This document shows, one piece after another, positions 19,491 to 28,608 of a stretch of 64,000 bases of DNA. The stretch is from JANSXG01 sp024743075 (GTDB taxonomy: Bacteria; Planctomycetota; Phycisphaerae; Phycisphaerales; UBA1924). The translations under genes and the position numbers were made by a program. The stretch lies in the NCBI GenBank assembly GCA_042140185.1, contig CP159477.1:3286001-3350000 (forward strand), in the 5' to 3' direction. Every line of letters begins with the position of its first letter. The first letter of the stretch is position 1. The notes beneath the pieces were generated by a model. It made no database searches. It saw only the letters and a list, made by a program, of their open reading frames with translations, and was not told where the DNA came from.

Positions 19491-20993
19491 ATGCGTGCTC
19501 CCATCGCGATTCTTGCACTGTCTACCGCGGTCATTCCGGCCTTTGCCCAAGTTCCGGTCGAACTCCGTAAGATCACCGCCTCTGACGCGGTCTTTGGTGA
19601 TCTATTCGGATCATCCGTCGCGATCTCTGGCACCACTGCTATCGTCGGTGCCGAGCGTAGCGACGATGCGGGTTCCAACTCGGGATCCGCGTATATCTAC
19701 GACTTCCTGACCGGTCATGAACGCTTCAAGCTCATCGCGGCGGACGGTGCCGCGGATGACCGGTTCGGTGCCTCGGTCGCGATCTCCGGGACTACCGCCA
19801 TAGTTGGTGCCCAGAACGACGACGATGCGGGTTCCAACTCTGGTTCGGCGTATGTGTTCGACACCACGACTGGTGAGCAACTCTTCAAGCTCACCGCCTC
19901 TGACGCCGACGCGAATGACCGGTTCGGTTGTTCGGTCGCGATCTCCGGCACCACCGCTATCGTAGGGGCTTACCAGGACGGCGATGCCGGCCCATTCAGT
20001 GGTTCGGCGTATGTGTTCGATACGACAACCGGTGCGCAGCTCTTCAAGCTCACAGCGTCCGACGCCGAGGAAAATGACCGATTCGGTTTCGCGGTGGCCA
20101 TCTCCGGCACCACCGCTATCGTAGGGGCCGGCTGGAATAGCGATGCCGGCATCGCCAGCGGCTCCGCGTATATCTTCGACACGACAACCGGCGCGCAGCT
20201 CTTCAAGCTCACCGCCTCTGATGCCGCCTCTGGTGACTTTTTTGGCGACTCCGTCGGGATCTCTGGCGACACCGCCATCGTCGGCTCCGCGTTGGATGAC
20301 GACGCCGGCGAGTTTTCAGGGTCCGCGTACCTTTTCGACACCACGACTGGTGAGGAACGTTTCAAGCTCACTGCCACGGACGCTTCATCGGGCCAAAGCT
20401 TTGGTGCAAGTCTCTCCGTTTCCAGCACCACCGCAATCGTTGGGGCGACTGACGATAGCGCGTATTTCTTCGACATCACCACAGGTCAGCAGCTCCACAA
20501 ACTGACCGCCTCCGATGCCGGCGGTGAAAGCAGTGGTTTCGGCAGCGCTGTAGCCATCTCGGACACCGTGGCCTTCGTCGGAGCACGGTTAGACAACGAG
20601 CAAGGGGCCGCTTATGCCTACTCGTTATTCGAACTGACGCAGCAGCCCCAGAACACTCTTGTGGACGCCGGAGAATCAGTATCGTTGAGTGTGTCCGTCG
20701 CTGACGAGACCAACGTGGGTTACCAGTGGCGACGCAACGGTGAAGACCTGGTAGACAGCGGCCACATCAGCGGCGCGCAGACTGCAATGCTCCAGTTCAT
20801 TGCCTCCATCGATGACATCGGCCACTACGACTGTCAGGTGGCCAGCCCGCTGGGATCGGCGACCACGAACAGCATCCTCCTCGCCGTCCGCCCGACTGCC
20901 AGCCCCTGCGTCGGCGATGCCAACGGCGACGGCGTGGTCGACCTTGCCGACCTCAACGCGGTGCTCGCGGCGTTTGGTCAAGCCTGTCCGTAA
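19491..20993 (+). CDS. Secreted FG-GAP repeat protein with Ig-like domain and half dockerin-like tail
   Basis: 500 residues, ATG start with TAGGAG nearby. The signal peptide ends ...AVIPAFAQ. Residues about 25-380 hold seven near-identical FG-GAP repeats, each reading like FGxSVAISGTTAIVGA...DDAG...GSAYVFDTTTG, the integrin-alpha type propeller. An Ig-like domain follows (VDAGESVSLSVSVADE, then VGYQWRRNGEDL and GHYDCQVAS). The tail has only one EF-hand repeat, GDANGDGVVDLADLNAVLAA, but is still bracketed by two cysteines (PCVGD and GQACP). Likely a cell-surface or secreted binding protein. Confidence 0.8.
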   Translation: MRAPIAILALSTAVIPAFAQVPVELRKITASDAVFGDLFGSSVAISGTTAIVGAERSDDAGSNSGSAYIYDFLTGHERFKLIAADGAADDRFGASVAISGTTAIVGAQNDDDAGSNSGSAYVFDTTTGEQLFKLTASDADANDRFGCSVAISGTTAIVGAYQDGDAGPFSGSAYVFDTTTGAQLFKLTASDAEENDRFGFAVAISGTTAIVGAGWNSDAGIASGSAYIFDTTTGAQLFKLTASDAASGDFFGDSVGISGDTAIVGSALDDDAGEFSGSAYLFDTTTGEERFKLTATDASSGQSFGASLSVSSTTAIVGATDDSAYFFDITTGQQLHKLTASDAGGESSGFGSAVAISDTVAFVGARLDNEQGAAYAYSLFELTQQPQNTLVDAGESVSLSVSVADETNVGYQWRRNGEDLVDSGHISGAQTAMLQFIASIDDIGHYDCQVASPLGSATTNSILLAVRPTASPCVGDANGDGVVDLADLNAVLAAFGQACP

Positions 20994-21008
20994 CAGATCT
21001 GACCGTGA

Positions 21009-22130
21009 TCAATATTTCACGACGAACGGAAGCACGATCGAGATCGCGATCAGCACGATGATCACGACTTCGAGCGTTTCGAGCCGGCGCGTCGCCGCGG
21101 TGTCGGTGATGCGCTGGTAGACGCCGTCGGCCGCGTCGAGTTTGCGCTGCACGTTGGACTGCCACGCGGGGAGAGACAAGCGCTCCGACGCGAGTCGGTA
21201 CACGCGCGCGAGGTACTGGTTGCCCATCAGTTTGATCGCGTTGTTCACGCCTTCGAAGAGGACCGCGGCGTCGGTCTGAACCATGGCGAAGCGGCTGACG
21301 AGCGCTTCGTCCTTGAACAGCGGGTACCAGCGCCGGTTCACGAAGCGGGCCAGCAGTTCATCGGAGTGATCGAGAATGGAGTCGAGCTCCTCGTCGAGGA
21401 TGCGGAGCTGGAGCAGCTCGACGTTGGCGTGCTGGAGCACGGCGATGAGATCGTCCGGTTCAGGGTCGAGCAGGATGGCGGCGTTCCAGTCGATGACCGC
21501 GAGATCGTCCACGCCGTAGGACATCCGGCCGCCCAGCGTGCGGGCGAGCTGGTCTTCGCCGAGTTCCCCTGCCTCGGCCTCGATCGCGCGACCGAGCGAC
21601 TGGGCGTGTCGATCGAGGAACGCGGTGGGGGGCTCCTCCCCGTTGCGCTCGCGGATCGCGAAGACGCAATAGTCTTCGACGATGTCGCGGAGGTTCGGGC
21701 GCTCGATGGAACTGCGGATGGATTCGAAGACCGCGCTCACGCCCGTTCGCGCATGTGACTGGAGGTCGTCGTTGTCGTACAACGCCAGGCCGAGATCGGT
21801 CAGGCGGTCTACTGGGCATTCGAACGGGATACTGAAGGTGACGAGGATCGCACCGAAGTCGTACACGATCATTTCGACGGTCGCGTCCGTGGCGTAGTCG
21901 CCGATCGCGACGCTGCCGATGTTCACGAGCAGCCGGAGCGGGGCCGGCTGATAGCCGAACCAGCCCGGCGACGGGCGTCGGCCGCGAACGATCTGGTAGG
22001 GCGTGGCGTCCGCGGTGAGTTTGCGTGCCTCGTCCAGATCGATCTGGAATCCGGCGTCGAAGGCAAACATGAAGCGGCAGTTTCCGGCGACGCGTTCGCT
22101 GGATCCGGTCGAACCTGTCTGGTTGGTCAT
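21009..22130 (-). CDS. RMD1/DUF155 family protein with C-terminal membrane anchor
   Basis: 373 residues from ATG at 22130; a longer GTG-started form is possible. The middle holds the DUF155 hallmark region (TVEMIVYDFGAILVTFSIPF and DDLAVIDWNAAILLDPEP). A helical stretch follows and then the final motif RRLETLEVVIIVLIAISIVL, a single membrane helix close to the C-terminus, as in yeast Rmd1/Sif family and bacterial relatives. The molecular function is unknown. It is the only minus-strand gene inside the dockerin-tail cluster. Confidence 0.7.
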   Translation of the reverse strand: MTNQTGSTGSSERVAGNCRFMFAFDAGFQIDLDEARKLTADATPYQIVRGRRPSPGWFGYQPAPLRLLVNIGSVAIGDYATDATVEMIVYDFGAILVTFSIPFECPVDRLTDLGLALYDNDDLQSHARTGVSAVFESIRSSIERPNLRDIVEDYCVFAIRERNGEEPPTAFLDRHAQSLGRAIEAEAGELGEDQLARTLGGRMSYGVDDLAVIDWNAAILLDPEPDDLIAVLQHANVELLQLRILDEELDSILDHSDELLARFVNRRWYPLFKDEALVSRFAMVQTDAAVLFEGVNNAIKLMGNQYLARVYRLASERLSLPAWQSNVQRKLDAADGVYQRITDTAATRRLETLEVVIIVLIAISIVLPFVVKY

Positions 22131-22369
22131 GGGGAGCGTTTCAGGGTTCCGGTAGGGGGCCCGGCCCAGATTCGGACGCGAATCAGTGAACCAGGGAGGC
22201 ACTCATTATCCAGATTCACATCCTTCCTTGCCAGCGGTTGAGAATTCCGCCTGCAGGCGAGATTTCATGCGGCAATCGCCCCGGCTTGGGCTACATTGCC
22301 TAGTCGGCCTTTTGTGCCAGCCCGGGCAGGGAGCGCGGGCGTTTGGGCCGAGGTTGGAGGAGAAAAGCT

Positions 22370-25000
22370 ATGTATCGCACTGTGGTGCTCGCGTGTGTCT
22401 CGGGCTGGGCGGTTTCTCTCGCTCAGGCGGCGGATGTTTCCTGGGCTTCGCCCGTCGATGGTGTTTGGAACACCCCGGCAAACTGGTCGCCCGCGATGGT
22501 GCCGACGGCGGCCGACCGGGCGATCCTCGGTCTGGCGGGGCCCTACACGGTCACTCTGAACGTGAACCCCGGAGTTTCGGGCCTTGTGATCAACAACCCC
22601 GACGCCGCGTTCGAGATCCCGGGAGGTCGCAACTTCACGATCGGCGCTGACGGTATCTTCAACGATGGCTGGATCGTCGTGAACCCGACCAATGCGGGGG
22701 CGGTCACAAGCATATTCATCGACAGTCACTCCGGCCTCGACGGCAACGGCATGCTGACGCTCAGCGGGTTCAACACGCGCGCCCGACTGATCTCGGGCAC
22801 CGATGCCCTGCTGACCCACGAAGTGAACCACACGATCAACGGCTTCGGTCAGATCACCCTGCGTTTCGACAATCAGGGCTGGATCGTCGCGGACGCGCCG
22901 AGCGAGACGCTGTTCGTTACCGGCGGACCGAAGACGAACTCCGGCGTGCTCTCGGCGATCGACAATGGTGTACTCGACCTGTCGTCCACCTCCATCGACC
23001 AGACCGGCGGCGGGATCATTGAGGCCAACGGCGGCACGGTCATCATCGCCGGATCAACGATTACAGGCGGCACGCTGTTGAATAGTGGTGCGCCGAATTC
23101 GCTGATGAACATAGAAACGAACACGCTTGCGAATGTTCTAATCAGCGGCGATGCCCAACTCGTCGCGGGCCGCACAGCGACGATTCAGGGTGGTTCGCTT
23201 ACGAACAACGGCCTGTTTACGGTCAACCCGGATAGCGTCGGTGCGACAACCACTTTGAGTTTCGCCGAGCCGACGATCATCTCCGGAGCCGGTACGATCC
23301 GGCTCAACGGCCTCAGCAGCCGCGCGCGCATGCTCGGTTCCGGAGTCAGCGTTGAGAACGCTGCGTCGCACAGCATCCGCGGGTTCGGCCAGATACTGGT
23401 GGATCTCGTGAACAGCGGGGTGGTGATCGCCGATGCACCGGGCGAACTCCTCGAGGTCAACGGCGGTCTGAAGACGAATCTCTCGACGATGCGCGCCGAA
23501 TCGGGCGGGACGCTCCAGATCGCGTCGACCACGGTCGATCAATCGGAGAGCGCCGAACTGCTCGCTGATGGTGGTGTCGTGCAGATCGGTACATCGACCG
23601 TCAATAACGGGCGGCTGGTGAACAGCGGATCGGCCGGCTCCGATGCGGTCATCACATCGACAACGACGCTCAACGACGTCACGCTGGAAGGCCAGTGGAC
23701 CCACAGCCCCGGCGTGACGGTGACGCTTCGAGGCGTGACCGACGGGTCAGGCACACTGTTGGTCAACATCGGAAACGTCGGAGCGACGACGACGGTGAAC
23801 GCCGATGAGGATGTAGTGCTCGCAGGTGATGGGTCGATCCGTCTGGGCGGTGTTGCGTCCCGAGCGCGAATCATTTCCGGTGCCGGGGTGAACATCACGC
23901 AGGGCATGAATCGTTCGGTCATCGGATTCGGCCAGTTGCTCTCGGGCTTCGTCAACAACGGACTGGTGCGAGCCAACGTCGACGGCCAGTCTTTGCTCGT
24001 CAGTGGCCAGGACAAGCTGAACAACGCGGTCTTCGATGCGGTGGACGGCGGGATCCTCGAGTTTCAGAGCACCACGTTCGACCAGACCGGTGGCGGTCTC
24101 ATCGAAGCGGACGGCGGGACGGCCTCGTTCTCGAACACCACGATGCTCGGCGGAACCGTTCGCAATACCGGTGCGCCCGGCTCGGAGATATCAATCGAAA
24201 CAAACACGTTTGACTCGGTGGTGATCGACGGTGATTCGACCCTCGTTCCCGGGCGAACACTGACGATCGGCGGCACCGCCCTCACAAACGACGGTTTGCT
24301 CAGCGTCAACCCGACAAACGTCGGTGCGGTCACAACGCTGAGCGCGCCGGGGAACACATCGATCGGCGGAGCCGGGGGCATCCTGCTCGGTGGCACGACG
24401 TTACGGGCGCGACTGCTGAACGCGACCGGAGAACTGTTGACGCTCGGCGCCGGTCAAACACTCAGCGGGATAGGTCGCATCGACGCCGAGACATTGATCC
24501 ACGGCACGATCGCCCCCGGGCTGAGTGTCGGAACCTTGACCGCCACACGCCCCGTCGCGCTCGGCGATGGCTCCACCTTCGCCTGCGAGTTCAACGACGA
24601 CGGTGCGTCCGATCGGTTCGACAGCAGTTCGAGCGTTGCGCTCGACGGGACGCTTGAACTCATCTTCATCGACGGGTACACGGCTCCCAGCCCCGAAGCG
24701 TTCGAGATCATCACGACCGGTGCCAACGGTCGGTCCGGCCGCTTCGATCAGGTCATCGGCGATGCGCCGCCCGCCCCACTGGTGACGCGAGTGGTCTACG
24801 AGAGCGACCGGGTCCGGGTCGGGTTCGTGTGCCCCGCCGATGCCAACCTCGACGGCGTCACCGATCTGGGCGACCTGAACGCGGTCCTCGCGAACTTCGG
24901 CACGAACGCCAGCCTCGGCGATCTGAACGACGATGGCGCGGTGGACCTCGCCGACCTGAACCTTGTGCTGGCGAACTTCGGGGTGGACTGCCAGGACTGA
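22370..25000 (+). CDS. Large secreted repeat protein (beta-helix) with dockerin-like tail
   Basis: 876 residues from ATG after GGAGGAG. The signal peptide ends AVSLAQAAD. The N-terminal block WNTPANWSPAMVPTAADRAI is the start seen in many planctomycete autotransporter-like or adhesin passengers. Three tandem units of about 178 residues follow (starting near residues 122, 299 and 479) and a partial fourth from 660. Each repeats the order GxIRLxG..SRAR, GFGQ, IADAPG, DQTGGGxIEAxGG, TNxGLxxVNPxxVGATTTL, which predicts a right-handed beta-helix. The tail GVTDLGDLNAVLANFG / GAVDLADLNLVLANFG is bracketed by cysteines (VCPAD, GVDCQD). Probably a surface adhesin or S-layer-like protein. Confidence 0.75.
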   Translation: MYRTVVLACVSGWAVSLAQAADVSWASPVDGVWNTPANWSPAMVPTAADRAILGLAGPYTVTLNVNPGVSGLVINNPDAAFEIPGGRNFTIGADGIFNDGWIVVNPTNAGAVTSIFIDSHSGLDGNGMLTLSGFNTRARLISGTDALLTHEVNHTINGFGQITLRFDNQGWIVADAPSETLFVTGGPKTNSGVLSAIDNGVLDLSSTSIDQTGGGIIEANGGTVIIAGSTITGGTLLNSGAPNSLMNIETNTLANVLISGDAQLVAGRTATIQGGSLTNNGLFTVNPDSVGATTTLSFAEPTIISGAGTIRLNGLSSRARMLGSGVSVENAASHSIRGFGQILVDLVNSGVVIADAPGELLEVNGGLKTNLSTMRAESGGTLQIASTTVDQSESAELLADGGVVQIGTSTVNNGRLVNSGSAGSDAVITSTTTLNDVTLEGQWTHSPGVTVTLRGVTDGSGTLLVNIGNVGATTTVNADEDVVLAGDGSIRLGGVASRARIISGAGVNITQGMNRSVIGFGQLLSGFVNNGLVRANVDGQSLLVSGQDKLNNAVFDAVDGGILEFQSTTFDQTGGGLIEADGGTASFSNTTMLGGTVRNTGAPGSEISIETNTFDSVVIDGDSTLVPGRTLTIGGTALTNDGLLSVNPTNVGAVTTLSAPGNTSIGGAGGILLGGTTLRARLLNATGELLTLGAGQTLSGIGRIDAETLIHGTIAPGLSVGTLTATRPVALGDGSTFACEFNDDGASDRFDSSSSVALDGTLELIFIDGYTAPSPEAFEIITTGANGRSGRFDQVIGDAPPAPLVTRVVYESDRVRVGFVCPADANLDGVTDLGDLNAVLANFGTNASLGDLNDDGAVDLADLNLVLANFGVDCQD

Positions 25001-25028
25001 CCCGACCTGAAACGATCGCCGAGAACTC

Positions 25029-25072
25029 CGGCCGCGTGCAAGCAGTTTGCAGCACGCGGCCGTTTGCGTTTT
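25029..25072 (+). terminator. Strong hairpin terminator
   Basis: Eleven-base perfect stem CGGCCGCGTGC / GCACGCGGCCG with a 12-base loop, followed by a T-rich stretch TTTGCGTTTT. It separates the repeat-protein gene from the amidoligase operon. Confidence 0.75.
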
Positions 25073-25125
25073 GCGACGCGCGGGAAGGTACAATCCACCG
25101 GCTCGCTCCCCTTCTGGAGCCCCCG

Positions 25126-25904
25126 GTGATTCCCCGACGCCACAATAAGCCCATCCAACTCGACCTTGAGATTCAGGCCCAGCCGGACGATTCCGCGTGC
25201 GGCCCGACGTGCCTGCACGCCGTGTACCGCTACTTCGGCGACGAGTGCTCGCTCAAAGATGTGGTCAGGAGCGTCGTGCGCGTGCACGGCGACGAGACCA
25301 ACTACCCGGGCACCCTCGCGGTCATGCTCGGCAACGACGCCCTGCGCGGGGCTACAGCGCCTCACTATTCACCTTTAACCTCCAGGTGTTCGACCCGACC
25401 TGGTTCGACGGTTCGGACGCCCCCGGCGACCCCAAACTCCTCGATGCTAAGTTGCGCGAGCAGGCGAGGGTCAAAGCGGGGTTCGATCCGCGTTTCGGCC
25501 CCGCGACGGAGGCGTACCTCGGATTCCTCGAACTGGGTGGGCAGGTCCATTTCCGTGATCTGTCGTCCGGTCTGTTGGCATCGTTTATCCGCGCCGGGTA
25601 CCCGGTGCTGACCGGGCTGAGCGCGACCTACCTGTACCGATGCGCCCGTGAGTTCGGGCCCAACGACGATTACGACGACATCCGCGGCACCCCTTCGGGC
25701 CACTTTGTTGTGCTAGACGGGTACGACCCGGCCCGCCGGCTGGTGTCGGTCGCCGACCCGCTCGCTGATAACCCCGCCCTGCTCGACCACAAGTACACGG
25801 TCCCGATGTCGCGGCTGGTCGCGGCGATCATGCTGGGCGTGCTGACGTACGATGCGAACCTGCTGATCATAAAGCCCAAGCGGGAAGGCCGAGGCCGCGC
25901 GTGA
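25126..25904 (+). CDS. C39-like papain-fold peptidase (frame break)
   Basis: About 259 residues from a GTG. The first part contains SACGPTCLHAVYRYFG, the active-site cysteine helix of C39/papain-like peptidases. The frame is lost at the G run 25348-25351; adding one G joins TLAVMLGNDALRGG to YSASLFTFNLQVFD without loss. The second part has PSGHFVVLDGYDPARR, giving the catalytic histidine, and SVADPLADNP with the third residue. There is no signal peptide, so it acts in the cytoplasm. Its stop overlaps the start of the ATP-grasp gene by four bases (GTGA). It may trim or hydrolyse the product of the ligases. Confidence 0.75.
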
Positions 25905-27355
25905 CATCCCTGATCGTGGTGGACAATCCGAAGCGATGGAACCTGCACATCGACGGGGCGACGATCGTTTCATCAAAGGATTACCTGACCGGGGCGGTGC
26001 CCGCCACCGAACCGGGCGCGAAGGTCTTCAACCTCTGCCGGTCGTACCGATACCAGTCGGCCGGCTACTACGTGTCGCTGCTCGCCGAGGCGCGGGGACA
26101 GCGTCCGCTCCCGGCGATCACCGCCATCCAGGACCTGAAACTGTCGCCGTTGATGCGGCTGGTCTCGCAGGATCTCGACGCACTGGTCCGGAGCAGCCTG
26201 CAGCGCATCAAGTCCGACGAGTTTGAGTTGAGTGTCTACTTCGGTCGAAACATGGCCAAGCAGTACGACAAACTCGCGAACGCCCTGTTCAACGCGTTCC
26301 CCGCGCCGATGCTCCGAGCGCGCTTCGAGCACAACGGCGTCTGGCGTCTGGCCGGCGTGCGAGCGATCGCTGTCGGCGAGGTCCCGGAGTCCCACCGCCC
26401 GTTCCTCGCCGAGCAGGCGCAGCGTTCGCTGAAGCGTGCCCCACGCAAAGCGAAGCCGGAAACGGCGTTCCGATTCGATCTGGCGATCCTCCACGAACCG
26501 GGCGAGGAGACCGCCCCGTCCTGCTCCGATGCGCTCAAACGCTTCATCCGGGCCGGCGAGTCCATGGGTATCCGCTGCGAACTGATCGAGAAGGACGCGT
26601 ACGGGCGGATCGCAGAGTTCGACGGATTGTTCATTCGTGTCAACACGGGCGTGAATCACTACACCTACCGCTTCGCGCGCCGTGCCGCGGCCGAGGGGCT
26701 TGTCGTCATCGACGACCCCGTCTCCATCGTCCGCTGCACCAACAAGGTCTACCTCGCCGAGACGCTCGCGCGGCATCGGATCGCGACACCCCGGACGATC
26801 ACGTTTTCGAAGGAGGGCGCTGCCGGTGTGCCCGCGGAAGTTGGTCTGCCCTGTGTCGTGAAGAAGCCGGACAGTTCCTTCTCGGTCGGCGTACTCAAGG
26901 CGGCCGACGAGGCAGAGTTCCGCGCCATCACGGACCGTCTCTTTGAAGAAACAGACCTGCTGGTCGCGCAGGAGTTCGTGCCCACCGATTTCGACTGGCG
27001 TATCGGCGTCCTCGGTGGCGAGCCACTGTACGCGTGCCGCTACTTCATGGCCTCGGGCCACTGGCAGATTCTCAAACGCGAGGACACCGGCGAACTGTCC
27101 GGCGGCGAATGGCAAACCGTTCCGATCTCGGAGACCCCCGAGGGCGTGATCAAGCTCGCCACCCGCACGGCGGAACTGATCGGCGACGGCCTCTACGGCG
27201 TCGATATCAAGGTCGTCCGGGGCAAGCCGGTGGTCATCGAGATCAACGACAACCCCAATCTCGACGCCGATGTCGAAGACCAGATCATCGGCCAGCGCCT
27301 CTACGAGCGCATCATGAACCACTTCCTCGTTCGCATGGAGGCCCGCCGGTCATGA
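25901..27355 (+). CDS. RimK-like ATP-grasp ligase with RLAN N-terminal domain
   Basis: 484 residues from a GTG in a GTGA overlap. Residues about 1-190 match the RLAN module: CRSYRYQSAGYYVSLLAEAR, and SVYFGRNMAKQYDKLANALF later. The C-terminal half is an ATP-grasp domain: LPCVVKKPDSSFSVGV (nucleotide-binding lysines), LLVAQEFVPTDFDWRIGVL, and the metal/ATP end motif GVDIKVVRGKPVVIEINDNP with the conserved Glu and Asn. ATP-grasp ligases join a carboxylate to an amine through an acyl phosphate. Family work on amidoligases predicts amino-acid or peptide addition; the substrate is not known. Coupled at both ends to its neighbours. Confidence 0.85.
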   Translation: MTSLIVVDNPKRWNLHIDGATIVSSKDYLTGAVPATEPGAKVFNLCRSYRYQSAGYYVSLLAEARGQRPLPAITAIQDLKLSPLMRLVSQDLDALVRSSLQRIKSDEFELSVYFGRNMAKQYDKLANALFNAFPAPMLRARFEHNGVWRLAGVRAIAVGEVPESHRPFLAEQAQRSLKRAPRKAKPETAFRFDLAILHEPGEETAPSCSDALKRFIRAGESMGIRCELIEKDAYGRIAEFDGLFIRVNTGVNHYTYRFARRAAAEGLVVIDDPVSIVRCTNKVYLAETLARHRIATPRTITFSKEGAAGVPAEVGLPCVVKKPDSSFSVGVLKAADEAEFRAITDRLFEETDLLVAQEFVPTDFDWRIGVLGGEPLYACRYFMASGHWQILKREDTGELSGGEWQTVPISETPEGVIKLATRTAELIGDGLYGVDIKVVRGKPVVIEINDNPNLDADVEDQIIGQRLYERIMNHFLVRMEARRS

Positions 27356-28608
27356 CCGAATCGACTCCGTGGTCATACCCGCGCAAAGCGTTCTCCTGCA
27401 CCGGTGTCGAACTGGAGTACATGGTCGTCGATCGCGAGTCGATGAACGTGCGCCCGATCGTCGACGAACTGTTCAAGTCGATAACCGGTTCCTACGACTC
27501 GGACATCCCGCCGTCGGACGAGACACCGAACATCTCGTGGTCCAACGAGCTCGCTCTGCACGTCGTCGAGCTGAAGACCGACGAGCCGGTGGAGCGTCTG
27601 GAGGGACTCGCCGCTGGGTTCCAGGCGAATGTTGATCGCGTGAACGCCCAGCTCGAGCAGTTCGGCGCGCACCTGCTGCCCGGCGCGGTACACCCGTGGA
27701 TGGACCCGATCGCCGAGATGCGGCTCTGGCCGCACGAGGCCAACCCGATCTACGAGGCCTTCGACAAGATCTTCAACTGCAAGGGTCACGGCTGGGCGAA
27801 CCTGCAGAGCACGCACATCAACCTGCCGTTCTCGAACGAGGAGGAGTTCGGACGCCTTCACGCCGCGATCAGGATGGTGCTCCCGTTGATCCCCGCGCTC
27901 GCCGCCAGCTCGCCGATCCTCGACGGCCGTTGGAGCCCGATCGCCGACCAGCGTCTTGAGGTCTACCGGCGGAACTCGGTTCGCATCCCGGAGGCGGCGG
28001 GCCTGGTGATCCCCGAACCCGTCTTCTCGCGGGCGGATTACGAAAAGATGATCTTCCAGCCCCTATACACGGCGCTCAGGCCCCACGATCCCGAGGGCAT
28101 CCTGCAGCACGAGTGGGCGAACTCCAGAGGGTGCATCGCCCGGTTCATGCGTGGTTCGATCGAGATCCGCGTCGTCGACATCCAGGAATGCCCGGCGGCG
28201 GACCTCGCGGTGGTCGCGCTGATCACCGCCGCGGTCAAGGCGATGTACGACGAGCGCTGGATCTCGTACGAAGAGCAGAAGTCCTACGACGTGAAGACAC
28301 TGCACGAGGTCCTTCTCGACACGATCCGCTATGCCGAGCGCACACGCATCATGAGCGCGCCCTTCCTCCGCGCGTTCGGATGGACCGGTTCGACCGGCTG
28401 GGCCGGCGACATGTGGGTGCGTCTCTTCGACGAGCTGCTGGCCGATGACACCGAGTTCGCGCCGACGCTGAGAAAAATGCTCGCGAAGGGCACGCTGTCA
28501 TCACGAATGAACCAGACGATCGGGCGCTACCCGGACCGCTCGCAGTTGAAGCGGATCACCGAGGACCTCAGCGCCTGTCTGGCCGAGGGCCGTCTGTATG
28601 GCTGCTGA
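27352..28608 (+). CDS. Glutamate-cysteine ligase type 2 (GCS2) family ligase
   Basis: 418 residues, ATG in an ATGA overlap with the preceding gene. Landmarks are FSCTGVELEYMVVDRESM (the metal-binding Glu pair), HPWMDPIAEMRLWPHE, WANLQSTHINLPFSNEEEFG and RGSIEIRVVDIQECPAADL, all typical of the GCS2/COG2170 fold, which activates a side-chain carboxylate with ATP. The classic product is gamma-glutamylcysteine, but in this operon with ATP-grasp and amidohydrolase genes the acceptor is likely different. I therefore give no symbol. The enzyme is cytoplasmic. Confidence 0.85.
   Translation: MTESTPWSYPRKAFSCTGVELEYMVVDRESMNVRPIVDELFKSITGSYDSDIPPSDETPNISWSNELALHVVELKTDEPVERLEGLAAGFQANVDRVNAQLEQFGAHLLPGAVHPWMDPIAEMRLWPHEANPIYEAFDKIFNCKGHGWANLQSTHINLPFSNEEEFGRLHAAIRMVLPLIPALAASSPILDGRWSPIADQRLEVYRRNSVRIPEAAGLVIPEPVFSRADYEKMIFQPLYTALRPHDPEGILQHEWANSRGCIARFMRGSIEIRVVDIQECPAADLAVVALITAAVKAMYDERWISYEEQKSYDVKTLHEVLLDTIRYAERTRIMSAPFLRAFGWTGSTGWAGDMWVRLFDELLADDTEFAPTLRKMLAKGTLSSRMNQTIGRYPDRSQLKRITEDLSACLAEGRLYGC

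Noticed and set aside
13846..25000. Cellulosome locus, because of dockerin-like tails
   Set aside because: No cohesin, no carbohydrate-active enzyme and no scaffoldin were seen; tails are EF-hand-like but differ from clostridial dockerins.
25973..27322. 449-codon minus-strand frame opposite the ATP-grasp gene
   Set aside because: Shadow frame without motifs; the plus strand encodes RLAN and ATP-grasp domains.
27352..28608. GCS2 gene as egtA or gshA for ergothioneine or glutathione
   Set aside because: It is locked in an operon with ATP-grasp, peptidase and amidohydrolase genes, 17 kb from egtB, and no glutathione synthetase accompanies it.
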